A DNA stretch of 61,497 nt from Chitinophagaceae bacterium (GCA_947469485.1 CANIPU010000017.1:1-61497), one strand, 5' to 3'; positions 8,728-18,432 are shown, counted from the stretch's first letter. Numbers and translations are program-made. The notes: generated by a model not told the origin, from the letters alone.

Positions 8728-9255
8728 ATGTTAGCTGTTAAAACAAATAAACCTATCATACTCACTGAAGAAATTCAAAACAAAATCCGTGAGGTGATAG
8801 AACAATATCCTGAGGGGAAAAGCAAATCTGCTTTGCTGCCGGTGTTACACATAGTACAGGATGAAAATGCTGGTTGGCTGAGTGTTGAAGCAATGGATAA
8901 GGTTGCAGAGTTGATGAAGCTTCGCCCGATTGAAGTTTATGAAGTGGCAACTTTTTATTCTATGTATAATTTAAAACCGGTTGGCAGGTTTTTACTGGAA
9001 GTATGCCACACTGGACCATGTGCAATTCGGAAAGGGGAATGGCTTATAGATTATTTAAAAAAGAAATTGAGAATAAATGTGGGCGAAACAACCGCCGACG
9101 GATTATTTACTTTAAAAACGGTTGAATGCCTTGGTGCTTGTGGATACGCACCTATGATGCAGGTAGGAGAGTATTACTATGAATTTTTAGAAACACCTGA
9201 AAAGGTTGACAAATTGCTTGACGATTTCAGAATGAAAGGATTTAACAAGAACTGA
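8728..9255 (+). CDS. nuoE: NADH-quinone oxidoreductase subunit E
   Basis: A 175-residue 24-kDa-type thioredoxin-like subunit of the NADH dehydrogenase module, holding the off-path [2Fe-2S] cluster N1a. The four Cys ligands are C93 and C98 (CHTGPC) and C134 and C138 (CLGAC). The YEVATFYSMYNLKP motif is typical. nuoF starts 1 bp after its stop codon. Confidence 0.97.
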   Translation: MLAVKTNKPIILTEEIQNKIREVIEQYPEGKSKSALLPVLHIVQDENAGWLSVEAMDKVAELMKLRPIEVYEVATFYSMYNLKPVGRFLLEVCHTGPCAIRKGEWLIDYLKKKLRINVGETTADGLFTLKTVECLGACGYAPMMQVGEYYYEFLETPEKVDKLLDDFRMKGFNKN

Positions 9256-9256
9256 T

Positions 9257-10615
9257 ATGGGAAAGAAAATTTTATTAGAGCATATAAATAAACCAGGAAT
9301 TAAATCTTACGAAATATATCGACAGAATGGTGGTTACAATTCTGTTGAAAAGGCATTGAAAGAATTGAAGCCTGCTGATATAGTAGAAGAAGTAAAGAAA
9401 AGCGGTTTGCGGGGAAGAGGTGGCGCCGGATTTCCGGCCGGAATGAAATGGAGTTTCATTGACAAAAAATCAGGAAATCCTCGATATCTTGTTTGCAATG
9501 CCGATGAAAGTGAACCCGGAACTTTCAAAGACAGGTATTTAATGGAGTTCATTCCCCATTTATTAATCGAAGGAATGATAACTTCATGTATTGCGCTCGA
9601 ATCCAATCTTGGTTTTATATACATCAGGGGAGAATACAAATGGATAAAAAAAATTCTTGAGCAGGCTATTGCTGAGGCCAGAGCTGCAGGTTGGTTAGGA
9701 CATAACATTTTAGGAACCGGATATAGTTTGGATTTAATTGTGCATCCGGGAGCCGGAGCTTATATCTGTGGAGAAGAAACTGCTTTATTGGAATCATTGG
9801 AAGGAAAGCGTGGTAATCCTCGCATGAAACCCCCCTTCCCGGCTGTGAAAGGGTTATATGGAAATCCTACGGTTGTAAATAATGTTGAAACTATAGCATC
9901 AGTTCCATGGATTATAAATAATGGAGGTGATGCATATTCAAAAATTGGTATTGGAAGAAGCACAGGAACCAAATTAATTTCTGCGTGCGGAAACATTAAT
10001 AAACCAGGAGTATATGAAATTGAGTTAGGATTACCTGTTGATGAGTTTTTAAATTCTGAAGAATACTGTGGAGGAATAAAAGATGGAAAAATGCTGAAGG
10101 CTGTTGTCGCCGGTGGGTCTTCAGTTCCCATTTTACCGGCCGAATTGTTTTATAAAACCAAGAAAGGCGAACCAAGGTTAATGAGTTATGAATCATTAAG
10201 CGATGGAGGTTTCGAAAGTGGAACCATGCTAGGTTCAGGTGGTTTCATTGTTTATGACGAAGACCAGTGTATTGTTCGAAATACCTGGAATTTTTCAAGA
10301 TTTTATCACCATGAAAGCTGTGGCCAATGCAGTCCGTGCCGCGAAGGAACAGGATGGATGGAAAAAGTATTACACAATTTAGAAAACGGCCATGGAAAAA
10401 TGAGCGACATTGATTTACTCTGGGACATTCAGAAAAAAATAGATGGCAATACCATATGCCCATTGGGCGATGCAGCAGCGTGGCCTGTTGCAAGTGCAAT
10501 TCGTCACTTCCGCGAAGAGTTCGAGTGGCATGTTGAGCATGCTCAAGAAGCTCAAAAAAGAAATTATGGATTGTTAAAATCAACTAAAGAATATTTTTCA
10601 GCGCTTGTAGTTTAA
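9257..10615 (+). CDS. nuoF: NADH-quinone oxidoreductase subunit F
   Basis: A 452-residue 51-kDa-type subunit that binds NADH and FMN and cluster N3. The glycine-rich nucleotide site SGLRGRGGAGFPAGMKWS, the FMN-site stretch NADESEPGTFKDR, the GAGAYICGEETALLESLEG motif, and the [4Fe-4S] ligands in CGQCSPCREG plus a later Cys in NTICPLGD are all present. With NuoE and NuoG it forms the electron-input module, so this complex I should accept NADH directly. Confidence 0.98.
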   Translation: MGKKILLEHINKPGIKSYEIYRQNGGYNSVEKALKELKPADIVEEVKKSGLRGRGGAGFPAGMKWSFIDKKSGNPRYLVCNADESEPGTFKDRYLMEFIPHLLIEGMITSCIALESNLGFIYIRGEYKWIKKILEQAIAEARAAGWLGHNILGTGYSLDLIVHPGAGAYICGEETALLESLEGKRGNPRMKPPFPAVKGLYGNPTVVNNVETIASVPWIINNGGDAYSKIGIGRSTGTKLISACGNINKPGVYEIELGLPVDEFLNSEEYCGGIKDGKMLKAVVAGGSSVPILPAELFYKTKKGEPRLMSYESLSDGGFESGTMLGSGGFIVYDEDQCIVRNTWNFSRFYHHESCGQCSPCREGTGWMEKVLHNLENGHGKMSDIDLLWDIQKKIDGNTICPLGDAAAWPVASAIRHFREEFEWHVEHAQEAQKRNYGLLKSTKEYFSALVV

Positions 10616-10633
10616 ACCGGAATAACAGAACTG

Positions 10634-11608
10634 ATGAAAGTTACAATTGACAATATTGAAATTGATGTAGAGCCCAGCACAACTATAATGAATGCAGCCC
10701 GCAAAGTAGGAGGAGATATTGTTCCACCTGCAATGTGTTACTACACTTCATTAAAAGGTAGCGGCGGCAAATGCAGAGCATGTTTGGTAAAAGTTGCTCA
10801 GGGTTCAACTGCCGACCCTCGCCCAATGCCCAAATTAGTAGCAAGCTGTTGTACCAATGTGCAGGAAGGTATGGTAGTTCAGAATATTACTTCGCCTGAA
10901 GTAATGGAAACCAGAAAAGGAATTGTTGAATTTCTTTTAATCAACCATCCTCTTGATTGCCCGGTATGCGACCAGGCAGGCGAATGTGATTTACAGAATT
11001 TTGCTTTTGATCATGGTCGGCAGCAAACCCGATATGATTTTGAGCGTCGAACCTTTGATGTCATAAATATAGGGGAAGACATAAAGTTGCACATGACCCG
11101 GTGTATACTCTGTTATCGCTGCACTATGGTAGCAGATCAACTCACCGATGGGCGAGAGCACGGAATTTTATGGCGCGGCGATAAATCCGAAATAAGTACT
11201 TACATACAAAAAGCAGTTGAGAATGATTTCAGTGGAAACATGATAGATGTTTGTCCTGTTGGTGCACTTACTGATAAACATTTCCGTTTCCGCAATAGGG
11301 TTTGGTTTTTAAATCCCATGGATGCACATCGTGATTGTAAGAAATGTTCAGGTAAAGTTGTGCTATGGATGCGTGGCGAAGAAATTTTTAGAGTTACAGG
11401 TAGAAAAGATCAATACAATGAATTGAAAGAATTCATTTGCAACGACTGCCGTTTTGAAAATTATGATTCTAAAAACTGGATTGTTGATGGTCCCAGAGAT
11501 ATTGCCAATGAATCTGTGATCAATGCCAATCATTATGAAGAAGGAACTAAAGCTCTTCCGAAAGAGCTGTATTCAAAATTGAATAATGAGAAATGGGAAA
11601 ATGTTTAA
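10634..11608 (+). CDS. nuoG: short NADH-quinone oxidoreductase subunit G (iron-sulfur part only)
   Basis: A 324-residue version of NuoG. It has the N-terminal [2Fe-2S] ferredoxin domain (CYYTSLKGSGGKCRACLVKV), the His/Cys cluster region (CPVCDQAGECDLQNFAFDHG) and the N4/N5 ligands (CILCYRC, then DVCPVGAL), and it ends with a small extra Cys-rich region (CKKCSGK, CNDCRF). The large molybdopterin-oxidoreductase-like domain of the roughly 800-900-residue E. coli-type subunit is absent. Short NuoG proteins of this kind are usual in Bacteroidota, and there is no sign of a frameshift: nuoH begins 15 bp downstream. Confidence 0.93.
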   Translation: MKVTIDNIEIDVEPSTTIMNAARKVGGDIVPPAMCYYTSLKGSGGKCRACLVKVAQGSTADPRPMPKLVASCCTNVQEGMVVQNITSPEVMETRKGIVEFLLINHPLDCPVCDQAGECDLQNFAFDHGRQQTRYDFERRTFDVINIGEDIKLHMTRCILCYRCTMVADQLTDGREHGILWRGDKSEISTYIQKAVENDFSGNMIDVCPVGALTDKHFRFRNRVWFLNPMDAHRDCKKCSGKVVLWMRGEEIFRVTGRKDQYNELKEFICNDCRFENYDSKNWIVDGPRDIANESVINANHYEEGTKALPKELYSKLNNEKWENV

Positions 11609-11623
11609 ACTGAAAAATACAAA

Positions 11624-12685
11624 ATGGAAACGCTCATAAATTTTCTTCCTTCAATAATCATCATCGTCATCATGTTTGGAGTGACTTTGCTTATAGCTTT
11701 ATACTCAACTTATGGCGAGCGAAAAGTTGCCGCTTTTCTTCAGGATAGAATTGGACCTAATCGTGCAGGGCCATGGGGCTTGCTTCAGCCTTTTGCAGAT
11801 GGTGTTAAGATGTTTACCAAAGAAGAAATCATTCCTGCATCAGCAAATAAATTTCTTTTCATTCTCGGACCAAGCATAGCAATGATATGTTGTTTAATGA
11901 CGGGAGTGGTATTACCGTGGGGCGGAGAATTGACTTTGTTTGGAAGAACTTTTTATTTACAGGCGGTTGATTTGAGCATTGGAATCTTATATGTATTCGC
12001 CGTGGTTTCTGTTTCAGTTTATGGAATCATGATTGGCGGTTGGGCATCAAATAATAAATGGTCGTTGATGGGAGCCATTCGCGGTTCATCACAAATTATC
12101 AGTTATGAATTGTCAATGGGTTTATCAATAGTTGCTTTGGTATTAATGACTGGTACCTTAAGCTTTCGCGAAATTGTGAATCAACAGCACGGTGGAATTT
12201 TACATTGGAATTTTTTAATGCAGCCATTGAGTTTTCTCATCTTTTTAATTTGTGCTTTTGCTGAATGCAATCGTTCACCTTTTGATTTGCCCGAATGCGA
12301 AACTGAATTGGTTGGGGGTTTTCATACCGAATATTCATCAATGAAACTCGGCTTTTATCTTTTCTCTGAATACATCAACATGTTTATTTCATCAGCAGTT
12401 ATCTCTGCATTATTTTTTGGCGGATTTAATTTTCCAGGTATGGATTGGTTGCTTGAGACCACTCATTCCCAAAACATTGTTACGCTCGTTGGAGTCGGCG
12501 CATACTTTTTAAAAATTTTCTTCTTCATCTTTTTCTTCATGTGGGTTCGCTGGACAATTCCAAGATTCCGTTACGATCAATTGATGAACCTGGGATGGAA
12601 ATCTTTAATTCCTTTGGCATTGTTTAATCTTGCAGCAATGGCAGTAATTGAAATGGTTAAACACCAGCACCTTTTTGGATTTTAG
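11624..12685 (+). CDS. nuoH: NADH-quinone oxidoreductase subunit H
   Basis: A 353-residue membrane subunit, with about eight helices, that forms the quinone entrance tunnel and the first proton channel. Signatures include YGERKVAAFLQDRIGPNRAG, then GLLQPFADGVKMFTKEE, the acidic FAECNRSPFDLPECETELVG loop, and RFRYDQLMNLGWKSLIPLAL. Full length for the family. Confidence 0.97.
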   Translation: METLINFLPSIIIIVIMFGVTLLIALYSTYGERKVAAFLQDRIGPNRAGPWGLLQPFADGVKMFTKEEIIPASANKFLFILGPSIAMICCLMTGVVLPWGGELTLFGRTFYLQAVDLSIGILYVFAVVSVSVYGIMIGGWASNNKWSLMGAIRGSSQIISYELSMGLSIVALVLMTGTLSFREIVNQQHGGILHWNFLMQPLSFLIFLICAFAECNRSPFDLPECETELVGGFHTEYSSMKLGFYLFSEYINMFISSAVISALFFGGFNFPGMDWLLETTHSQNIVTLVGVGAYFLKIFFFIFFFMWVRWTIPRFRYDQLMNLGWKSLIPLALFNLAAMAVIEMVKHQHLFGF

Positions 12686-12708
12686 AAATAACTACCAACA
12701 ATTAAAAA

Positions 12709-13257
12709 ATGCAAACTTCATTCACCAATAGAAAACAGGTTTTAGAACAAAAGGAAATGAACATCTGGGAACGGATGTACCTGCCAGCTATTGTGAAAGG
12801 AATGGCTATAACCATCAGTCATTTCTTTCGGAAACCGGCAACCATTCGATATCCTGAACAAAAAAGAACAGTTAGTGAAGCGTATCGCGGATTACATATT
12901 TTAAAGCGCGATGAGATTGGTGCTGAGCGTTGCACTGCCTGCGGTTTGTGCGCACTCGCTTGCCCGGCTGAGGCAATTACAATGGAAGCAGCTGAAAGAA
13001 AACCCGGTGAAGAAAGTTTATACCGGGAAGAAAAATATGCAAGCAAGTACGAGATAAACATGTTGCGTTGCATTTTCTGTGGTTTCTGCGAAGAAGCTTG
13101 TCCGAAAGCGGCAATATTTTTAGAAGAGGATTTTGCAGTGGCGAATTACTCGCGTGATACTTTTATTTACGGAAAAGATAAATTGGTTGAAAAACCAAAA
13201 CAAGGCACCAAGGCTTTTGACATTGTTAAAGTTGGCAGACAAAGAGAATTGAATTAA
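12709..13257 (+). CDS. nuoI: NADH-quinone oxidoreductase subunit I
   Basis: A 182-residue two-[4Fe-4S] ferredoxin subunit carrying clusters N6a and N6b, which pass electrons to NuoB. Both motifs are complete: CTACGLCALACPAEAI and CIFCGFCEEACPKAAI. The N-terminal amphipathic part (IVKGMAITISHFFRKPATIR) is the usual membrane-contact helix. nuoJ follows after 58 bp, the longest gap inside the operon. Confidence 0.97.
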   Translation: MQTSFTNRKQVLEQKEMNIWERMYLPAIVKGMAITISHFFRKPATIRYPEQKRTVSEAYRGLHILKRDEIGAERCTACGLCALACPAEAITMEAAERKPGEESLYREEKYASKYEINMLRCIFCGFCEEACPKAAIFLEEDFAVANYSRDTFIYGKDKLVEKPKQGTKAFDIVKVGRQRELN

Positions 13258-13315
13258 GATAGTTTGATTAGATAGAAATTTTATAATCATAGTGTAATTA
13301 AATACTGAACTAAAA

Positions 13316-13819
13316 ATGATCGCCTCCATATTCTACTTCCTAGCATTCGTGTCCATCTTTTTTGCATTTATGGTTGTTGCAAGTAAAAATCCTGTTCACA
13401 GTGTTTTATACCTCATTCTCACCTTCTTCACTGTTGCAGGGCATTACCTTTTATTGAATGCGCAATTTCTTGCGTTGGTTCATATTGTTGTATATGCAGG
13501 CGCTATCATGGTGCTATTTCTCTTTGTAATAATGTTGTTAAATCTTAATGTCGACAAAGAGCCTGTTAATACCAACCTTGTCAAATTTGCCGGCGCCATT
13601 GCCGGCGGAAGTTTAATGTTGGTTTTGATAGCAGTATTGTCAAAAACAAATATTATGATGCCTGCGCATCCTGCAAATACCCAAATCGGTTTAATAAAAA
13701 ATCTGGGCAAAGTTCTTTACACCGAATACAATTTACCTTTTGAAATTGCCTCCATATTATTTTTAGTTGCAATGATTGGTGCAGTTATTTTAGCAAAGAA
13801 AAATCCACATACTACTTAA
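13316..13819 (+). CDS. nuoJ: NADH-quinone oxidoreductase subunit J
   Basis: A 167-residue membrane subunit with five predicted helices. The conserved helix 3 region reads ALVHIVVYAGAIMVLFLFVIM, which contains the pi-bulge segment that couples quinone chemistry to proton pumping in other complex I structures. The ATG at 13316 opens directly into the first helix. nuoK begins 19 bp after the stop. Confidence 0.95.
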   Translation: MIASIFYFLAFVSIFFAFMVVASKNPVHSVLYLILTFFTVAGHYLLLNAQFLALVHIVVYAGAIMVLFLFVIMLLNLNVDKEPVNTNLVKFAGAIAGGSLMLVLIAVLSKTNIMMPAHPANTQIGLIKNLGKVLYTEYNLPFEIASILFLVAMIGAVILAKKNPHTT

Positions 13820-13838
13820 AAAATAAAAAGCCTTCGTT

Positions 13839-14159
13839 ATGAGTAATATATTTTCTGTAGTTCCGATTCAACACTATATAATTCTTTCAGCAATTTTATT
13901 TTCCATTGGAGTAATTGGTGTGCTTACTCGTCGTAATGCAATCATCATTTTTATGTCAGTTGAAATCATGCTCAATTCTGTAAATCTTTTGCTTGCTGCT
14001 TTTTCAACTTACCATAACGATGCAGCAGGGCAGATTTTTGTATTTTTCATTATGGCAGTTGCCGCTGCAGAAGTGGCTGTTGGTCTTGCTATCATAGTGA
14101 TGATTTATAGAAACATTAACACCATTGATATTAATGAGTTGAATAAATTAAAAGGGTAG
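13839..14159 (+). CDS. nuoK: NADH-quinone oxidoreductase subunit K
   Basis: A 106-residue three-helix membrane subunit related to MrpC. It has the conserved Glu in helix 2 ([20 protein letters not shown]) and the helix 3 [18 protein letters not shown] with the second Glu. It is the last nuo gene here: a strong terminator begins 30 bp downstream, and an unrelated ABC transporter follows, so nuoL, nuoM and nuoN are not part of this transcript. Confidence 0.96.
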   Translation: MSNIFSVVPIQHYIILSAILFSIGVIGVLTRRNAIIIFMSVEIMLNSVNLLLAAFSTYHNDAAGQIFVFFIMAVAAAEVAVGLAIIVMIYRNINTIDINELNKLKG

Positions 14160-14188
14160 ATTTAATAATATCCATTCAGACAGTTTAA

Positions 14189-14220
14189 AGTCCGCTTACG
14201 GTAAGCGGACTTTTTTTATT
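14189..14220 (+). terminator. rho-independent terminator of the nuo operon
   Basis: GC-rich hairpin with arms agtccgcttac (14189-14199) and gtaagcggact (14201-14211), effectively a 9-10 bp stem with a small loop, followed by seven T (14211-14217). It lies 30 bp after the nuoK stop codon. Confidence 0.93.
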
Positions 14221-14268
14221 TGCCGATTTCAGAAAAATAAATTTCCAGAATCCTCTTCGCTCGAAAAT

Positions 14269-14276
14269 TATATTTG
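14269..14276 (+). promoter_or_regulatory. candidate -7 box (TATATTTG) for the ABC transporter pair
   Basis: Exact match to TAnnTTTG, 19 bp before the ATG at 14296 and downstream of the nuo terminator, as expected for a new transcription unit. A good -33 element is not obvious at the usual spacing. Confidence 0.4.
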
Positions 14277-14295
14277 AGCACTCATTTAATAGTAT

Positions 14296-15063
14296 ATGGT
14301 AGGTTCAAATGAAATAATTAAAGTTCAAAACCTGATGAAACAGTATGGCGATTTCACAGCCGTAAACGGAATCAGTTTCAATGTTTATGAGGGGGAAATT
14401 TTTGGTTTGCTCGGACCGAATGGAGCCGGTAAAACAACTACTCTTGAAATCATTGAAACACTGCGCGAGAAATCTGGCGGTGAAGTTTGGGTGGATGGAA
14501 AATCGGTTGATGATGACCCAAACGAAATAAAAAAAATTATTGGTGTGCAATTGCAAGCCGCAGGTTACTATCCGAGTTTAAACCTCACCGAACTGCTTTC
14601 TCTCTTCAGCGGATTGTATAATGTTGACATTGATAAAATGAAAAGTTTAAAATCTGTTGGACTCGAGGATAAAGCGAAATCAAAATATAAAGAGTTAAGC
14701 GGAGGCCAGAAACAACGATTCAGCATTGCAACTACACTCATCAACAATCCGAAAATTGTTTTTCTCGATGAACCAACAACCGGGCTCGATCCGCAGGCAA
14801 GAAGAAATCTTTGGGATTTAATTCGTGGTATTCGCGACAATGGAACTACCGTAGTTATCACCACACACTACATGGATGAGGCAGAACAACTGTGCGACCG
14901 CGTTGGAATAATGGAAGCAGGTAAAATTATGACGCTCAACACACCAGATGCCTTAATAGATGAATTGCTTGCAACAGGTTTCACAAAGCAAAAAGATGTG
15001 AAGGGTGCGAATCTTGAAGATGTTTTTATTAATCTCACTGGGCACGAATGGCGCGATGATTAA
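14296..15063 (+). CDS. ABC transporter ATP-binding protein (ABC-2 exporter type)
   Basis: A 255-residue nucleotide-binding protein with every ABC landmark: Walker A GPNGAGKTT (about residues 40-48), Q-loop region, signature LSGGQ (134-138), Walker B IVFLDEPTTGLDP and the H-loop TTHYMDEAEQL. The C-terminal NLEDVFINLTGHEWRDD is typical of CcmA/DrrA-like ATPases paired with ABC-2 permeases. The permease gene follows after 42 bp. The substrate is unknown; drug or lipid/polysaccharide export is usual for the class. Confidence 0.93.
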   Translation: MVGSNEIIKVQNLMKQYGDFTAVNGISFNVYEGEIFGLLGPNGAGKTTTLEIIETLREKSGGEVWVDGKSVDDDPNEIKKIIGVQLQAAGYYPSLNLTELLSLFSGLYNVDIDKMKSLKSVGLEDKAKSKYKELSGGQKQRFSIATTLINNPKIVFLDEPTTGLDPQARRNLWDLIRGIRDNGTTVVITTHYMDEAEQLCDRVGIMEAGKIMTLNTPDALIDELLATGFTKQKDVKGANLEDVFINLTGHEWRDD

Positions 15064-15105
15064 TTTATTTGAAAAAAGTATTTATAACTACAACGAAAAC
15101 ATTGT

Positions 15106-16194
15106 ATGAAAAAATATAATCAAATGAGAGCGATGCTCTCTATTGCAAAAGCAAGTTTCAGAAGCACCACGCGCAGCCCGAGCGCTGTTGTTTTTACACT
15201 GGCATTTCCGCTCATATTCATTCTTGTATTTGGTTTTATCGGAAACAGCGGTGGTGTGCGTGTACATATTGCTGTTGATAATACGAGCGATACGCTCAAC
15301 GCTATTTATAAAATCCTCGATAACAATCCTGCTGTTAAACTTTATGCCGACAGCGATTCTGAAATTTATCGGGCATTAAAAAAAGGCGACCTCGATGCAA
15401 TCGCTCATATCGAAAAACAAGATTCTGGCTATGTAGTGAAAGTGGCTACTTCAGATATTGCCGTTCAAAACGGGCAACTTTTTAAAGGAATTATAAAGCA
15501 AATTATCAGCGAGTTGAATTTAGCAGCAATGCCAAATATCGCTTTGCCATTTTCAATGGAAGATCAACCTGTTATTCATGGTCGTGAATACAAAACAATT
15601 GACTTCATACTCCCAGGACAGCTAGGGTTTTCATTGCTCAGCACAGGAGTTTTCGGTACCGCGTTTGTGTTTTTAAACCTTCGTCAGACTCTGGTGATAA
15701 AACGGTTTTTCGCAACCCCAATAAAACGACCTTTCATTGTTTTAGGTGAAGCAATGAGCCGGATAGTTTTCGGATTAATCGGAGCCTCATTCATCCTCAC
15801 ACTGGGTCATTTTGCTTTTGGCTTCACAATGATTCACGGCATAGCAACCTTTCTTACTATGATGTCGCTTTGTGCACTCGGCCTCATCATTTTCATGGGA
15901 TTCGGATTTGTAGTGAGTGGCCTTGCAAAAAACGAAAGTGCGGTTCCACCTTTGGCAAACCTCATTACACTGCCGCAGTTTCTTTTATCCGGAACATTTT
16001 TCTCCATTACCAATTTCCCCGATTGGCTTCAACCAATTTGCAAATTACTACCGCTCACATTTTTAAACGATGCAATGCGCAAAGTTTCATTCGAAGGTGC
16101 CGGATTCATCGATATCTGGAAAGACCTTGGTGCGCTCGGCATTTGGGGAATCATAGTTTATGCACTTGCAACCAAACTATTCCGTTGGGAATAA
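15106..16194 (+). CDS. ABC-2 type transporter permease
   Basis: A 362-residue membrane partner of the preceding ATPase. Topology: one N-terminal helix (about residues 27-47, [19 protein letters not shown]), an extracytoplasmic domain to about residue 170 with a [12 protein letters not shown] fold typical of ABC-2 exporters, then five further helices. The C-terminal half contains [20 protein letters not shown], a classical ABC-2 signature. Its last 18 nt overlap the convergent queG gene. Confidence 0.92.
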   Translation: MKKYNQMRAMLSIAKASFRSTTRSPSAVVFTLAFPLIFILVFGFIGNSGGVRVHIAVDNTSDTLNAIYKILDNNPAVKLYADSDSEIYRALKKGDLDAIAHIEKQDSGYVVKVATSDIAVQNGQLFKGIIKQIISELNLAAMPNIALPFSMEDQPVIHGREYKTIDFILPGQLGFSLLSTGVFGTAFVFLNLRQTLVIKRFFATPIKRPFIVLGEAMSRIVFGLIGASFILTLGHFAFGFTMIHGIATFLTMMSLCALGLIIFMGFGFVVSGLAKNESAVPPLANLITLPQFLLSGTFFSITNFPDWLQPICKLLPLTFLNDAMRKVSFEGAGFIDIWKDLGALGIWGIIVYALATKLFRWE

Positions 16195-17115
16195 AAACGA
16201 AACATTTCTTTTCATCCCTGCCAATTTGGTTCGCTTAATAGGTGAGTCCTTAAATAGTTTATTAAAAACCTCATCAGTCAATTCAGTCCAGTCGCGCGCA
16301 GTTAAATTTAATTGCTCAGCAACGGCATTAAACTCAGGCACACCATTCGGTTTCGAAAACCGGTTCCATGGACAAGCTTCCTGACATACATCACAACCAA
16401 ACGCCCAACCATCCATTTTGTTTTTAAACTCATTGGGGATTTTATCTTTTAGTTCAATTGTTAAATACGAAATGCACTTGCTTCCATCCACTACTTTATT
16501 TGGGAGAATAGCATCAGTCGGGCAGGCATCAATACATTTTGTGCAAGTGCCGCAATGGTCATTTGCCATTGCTGAATCATAACTCAATTCAATATCAAGA
16601 ATTAATTCGGCCAGAAAAAAATACGAACCTGCCATTTTATTAATCAGCATTCCGTTTTTTCCAATCCAACCCAGCCCCGTTTTCTGTGCCCATGTTCGCT
16701 CCAAAACCGGAGCTGAATCAACAAATGCTCTTCCATTAACTTCGCCAATATTTTCATCAATAAAAGCAAGTAACTCTTTCAGTTTCCCCTTTATCACTAA
16801 ATGATAATCCTTACCAAAAGCATATTTTGAAATTTTCGGAAAACCTTTTGGCTGTTGTTGTTCTGGAAAATAATTCAGCATTAACGATACAACTGATTTT
16901 GCGTTTGAGACTAATTTTCGTGGGTCAACTCTTTTGTCGAACCAGTTTTCCATGTAATGCATTTTTCCGTGCATGCCTTGATTCAACCAACTCTCCAATC
17001 GTCGAGCATCTTCACTTAAAAATTCAGCTTTAGCAATTCCGCAAAAATCAAAACCCAATCGCGCTGCTTCGGTTTTAATTTGCTGAGTGTGGTTTCGAAT
17101 TTCTGATGGTTCCAT
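16177..17115 (-). CDS. queG: epoxyqueuosine reductase
   Basis: A 312-residue cobalamin- and iron-sulfur-dependent enzyme that performs the last step of queuosine synthesis, reducing epoxyqueuosine in tRNA. Signatures: [20 protein letters not shown] at the N-terminus, [19 protein letters not shown], and two ferredoxin-like [4Fe-4S] motifs, [16 protein letters not shown] and [13 protein letters not shown]. The length matches the family. No other queuosine gene is nearby. Confidence 0.95.
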   Translation of the reverse strand: MEPSEIRNHTQQIKTEAARLGFDFCGIAKAEFLSEDARRLESWLNQGMHGKMHYMENWFDKRVDPRKLVSNAKSVVSLMLNYFPEQQQPKGFPKISKYAFGKDYHLVIKGKLKELLAFIDENIGEVNGRAFVDSAPVLERTWAQKTGLGWIGKNGMLINKMAGSYFFLAELILDIELSYDSAMANDHCGTCTKCIDACPTDAILPNKVVDGSKCISYLTIELKDKIPNEFKNKMDGWAFGCDVCQEACPWNRFSKPNGVPEFNAVAEQLNLTARDWTELTDEVFNKLFKDSPIKRTKLAGMKRNVSFLFPTE

Positions 17116-17122
17116 GCGTGGT

Positions 17123-17130
17123 CAAAAATA
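17123..17130 (-). promoter_or_regulatory. candidate -7 box for queG
   Basis: Read on the minus strand, TATTTTTG matches TAnnTTTG exactly, 7 bp before the queG ATG at 17115. The predicted transcript would be nearly leaderless, and no -33 box is apparent, so confidence is low. Confidence 0.22.
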
Positions 17131-17184
17131 ATTGCATCCAAGTGAAATCACTTTTTTATGTTTATCCGTAAATAAATTTCAAAC

Positions 17185-17547
17185 ATGAAAAAAATAATTT
17201 CCATAACCGCCTCATTTTGTTTCACAATAATTTTAATGCAGGCATGCAGCAGTTCAAATACTACTGATGTTAAAACAACACCTGAGATGGAGCAATTCAT
17301 GAAAACGCTCGATGGAAAATATCAGAGTGTAACAGATGCTATCATAAAATTTGCTGTCGTGCCCGACTTAAACACAGCTGATATGGATATGAAAGATTTA
17401 AGAGATCCGGTTATTATTTCTGCAAGCCAAAGCGACTCATCCACTTGCTATACCATTAAAACAAACGACGGCGCAAAGGATTGTCAGTATGAGTTGTGTT
17501 GGAAGGCTGGAAAAATTATTTCCATCACAGATAAAACACCTGAGTAA
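17185..17547 (+). CDS. small putative lipoprotein
   Basis: A 120-residue protein with a lipoprotein signal (MKKIISITASFCFTIILMQAC, lipid Cys at residue 21). The mature part starts with a Ser/Thr linker and then has an N-terminal helix (PEMEQFMKTLDGKYQSVTDA) and a C-terminal CYELCW-like beta part (KDCQYELCWKAGKIISI) with two Cys that could pair. I do not recognise a family. It lies between queG and the desaturase gene, 8 bp from the convergent end of the latter. Confidence 0.7.
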   Translation: MKKIISITASFCFTIILMQACSSSNTTDVKTTPEMEQFMKTLDGKYQSVTDAIIKFAVVPDLNTADMDMKDLRDPVIISASQSDSSTCYTIKTNDGAKDCQYELCWKAGKIISITDKTPE

Positions 17548-17555
17548 TTGTTGTG

Positions 17556-18314
17556 TTAAAATTCCGAAGGAACCGAAGCGAGAGCTTGATTTTTTACTTT
17601 AATAACTCCAAGCCAATTTAAAAATAAAATAACCGGATAAAGCGGGTCTACCTCATACCATCTTTTTCCGAAATTTATTGCTGACGGAAACTTATGATGA
17701 TTGTTGTGATACGACTCACCAAGCATCAGAATATCAACACGAAATAAATTTGTTGATGTATTTTCCTGAGGGTATTTCACATTTCCGTACTTGTGAGCAA
17801 ACCAATTAATAATTGCACCATGAAAAGGTCCCATCACCACTTGAATTGGAAGCAATAAAAACAACCAGAGTGTTGGCGCGAAGTACGCATAAAAAGCAAT
17901 ATAAAGTACAACCCAAGCAATTCTTGAAAACCAGGTGTGACCAAAATTGTCGAGTGCTTTCCAGTTCGGTAAATTCTTTTCAAATCGTTCTTCAAATTTT
18001 ACTTTACCGGTAAATAAATCCATATAAATTTTTGCAGTAGCCCACATCATCGAAAAAATACTTGAAAAATATTTCGGTGAATGCGGATCTTTTTCTGTGT
18101 CGGTATATGCATGATGTGCCCGATGAAGTATTGCATATGTACGCGGACTCAGGTATGATGATCCCTGAAAAACATAAGATAAAAAATAAAAAACTTTTTC
18201 CCAGAATTTATTCATAGTAAAAGCACCATGGGCAGCATATCTATGATAAAAAAATGATTGAGTAAAAAGAGACAAATACCAATGAAGTATAAAAAAGAGA
18301 ATGATTGCTAACAT
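17556..18314 (-). CDS. acyl-CoA/fatty-acid desaturase
   Basis: A 252-residue membrane di-iron desaturase that should introduce a cis double bond (delta-9 type by family) into fatty acyl chains. The three histidine boxes are present: HRYAAH (24-29), HRAHH (64-68) and HNNHH (203-207), separated by hydrophobic segments as usual. It is shorter than many stearoyl-CoA desaturases but normal for the bacterial group. Its upstream region holds an 18-bp perfect palindrome at 18433-18450. Confidence 0.9.
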   Translation of the reverse strand: MLAIILFFILHWYLSLFTQSFFYHRYAAHGAFTMNKFWEKVFYFLSYVFQGSSYLSPRTYAILHRAHHAYTDTEKDPHSPKYFSSIFSMMWATAKIYMDLFTGKVKFEERFEKNLPNWKALDNFGHTWFSRIAWVVLYIAFYAYFAPTLWLFLLLPIQVVMGPFHGAIINWFAHKYGNVKYPQENTSTNLFRVDILMLGESYHNNHHKFPSAINFGKRWYEVDPLYPVILFLNWLGVIKVKNQALASVPSEF

Positions 18315-18432
18315 ATTTTATTCTGACGGATTAGAACCGGTTTAATTGTTTGTTGCTTTAAATTAATGCTTGTTATTGGCAACAATGATAACCAAAGATG
18401 GCTATCAGAACAAAGACCATCGTCAATTGATT

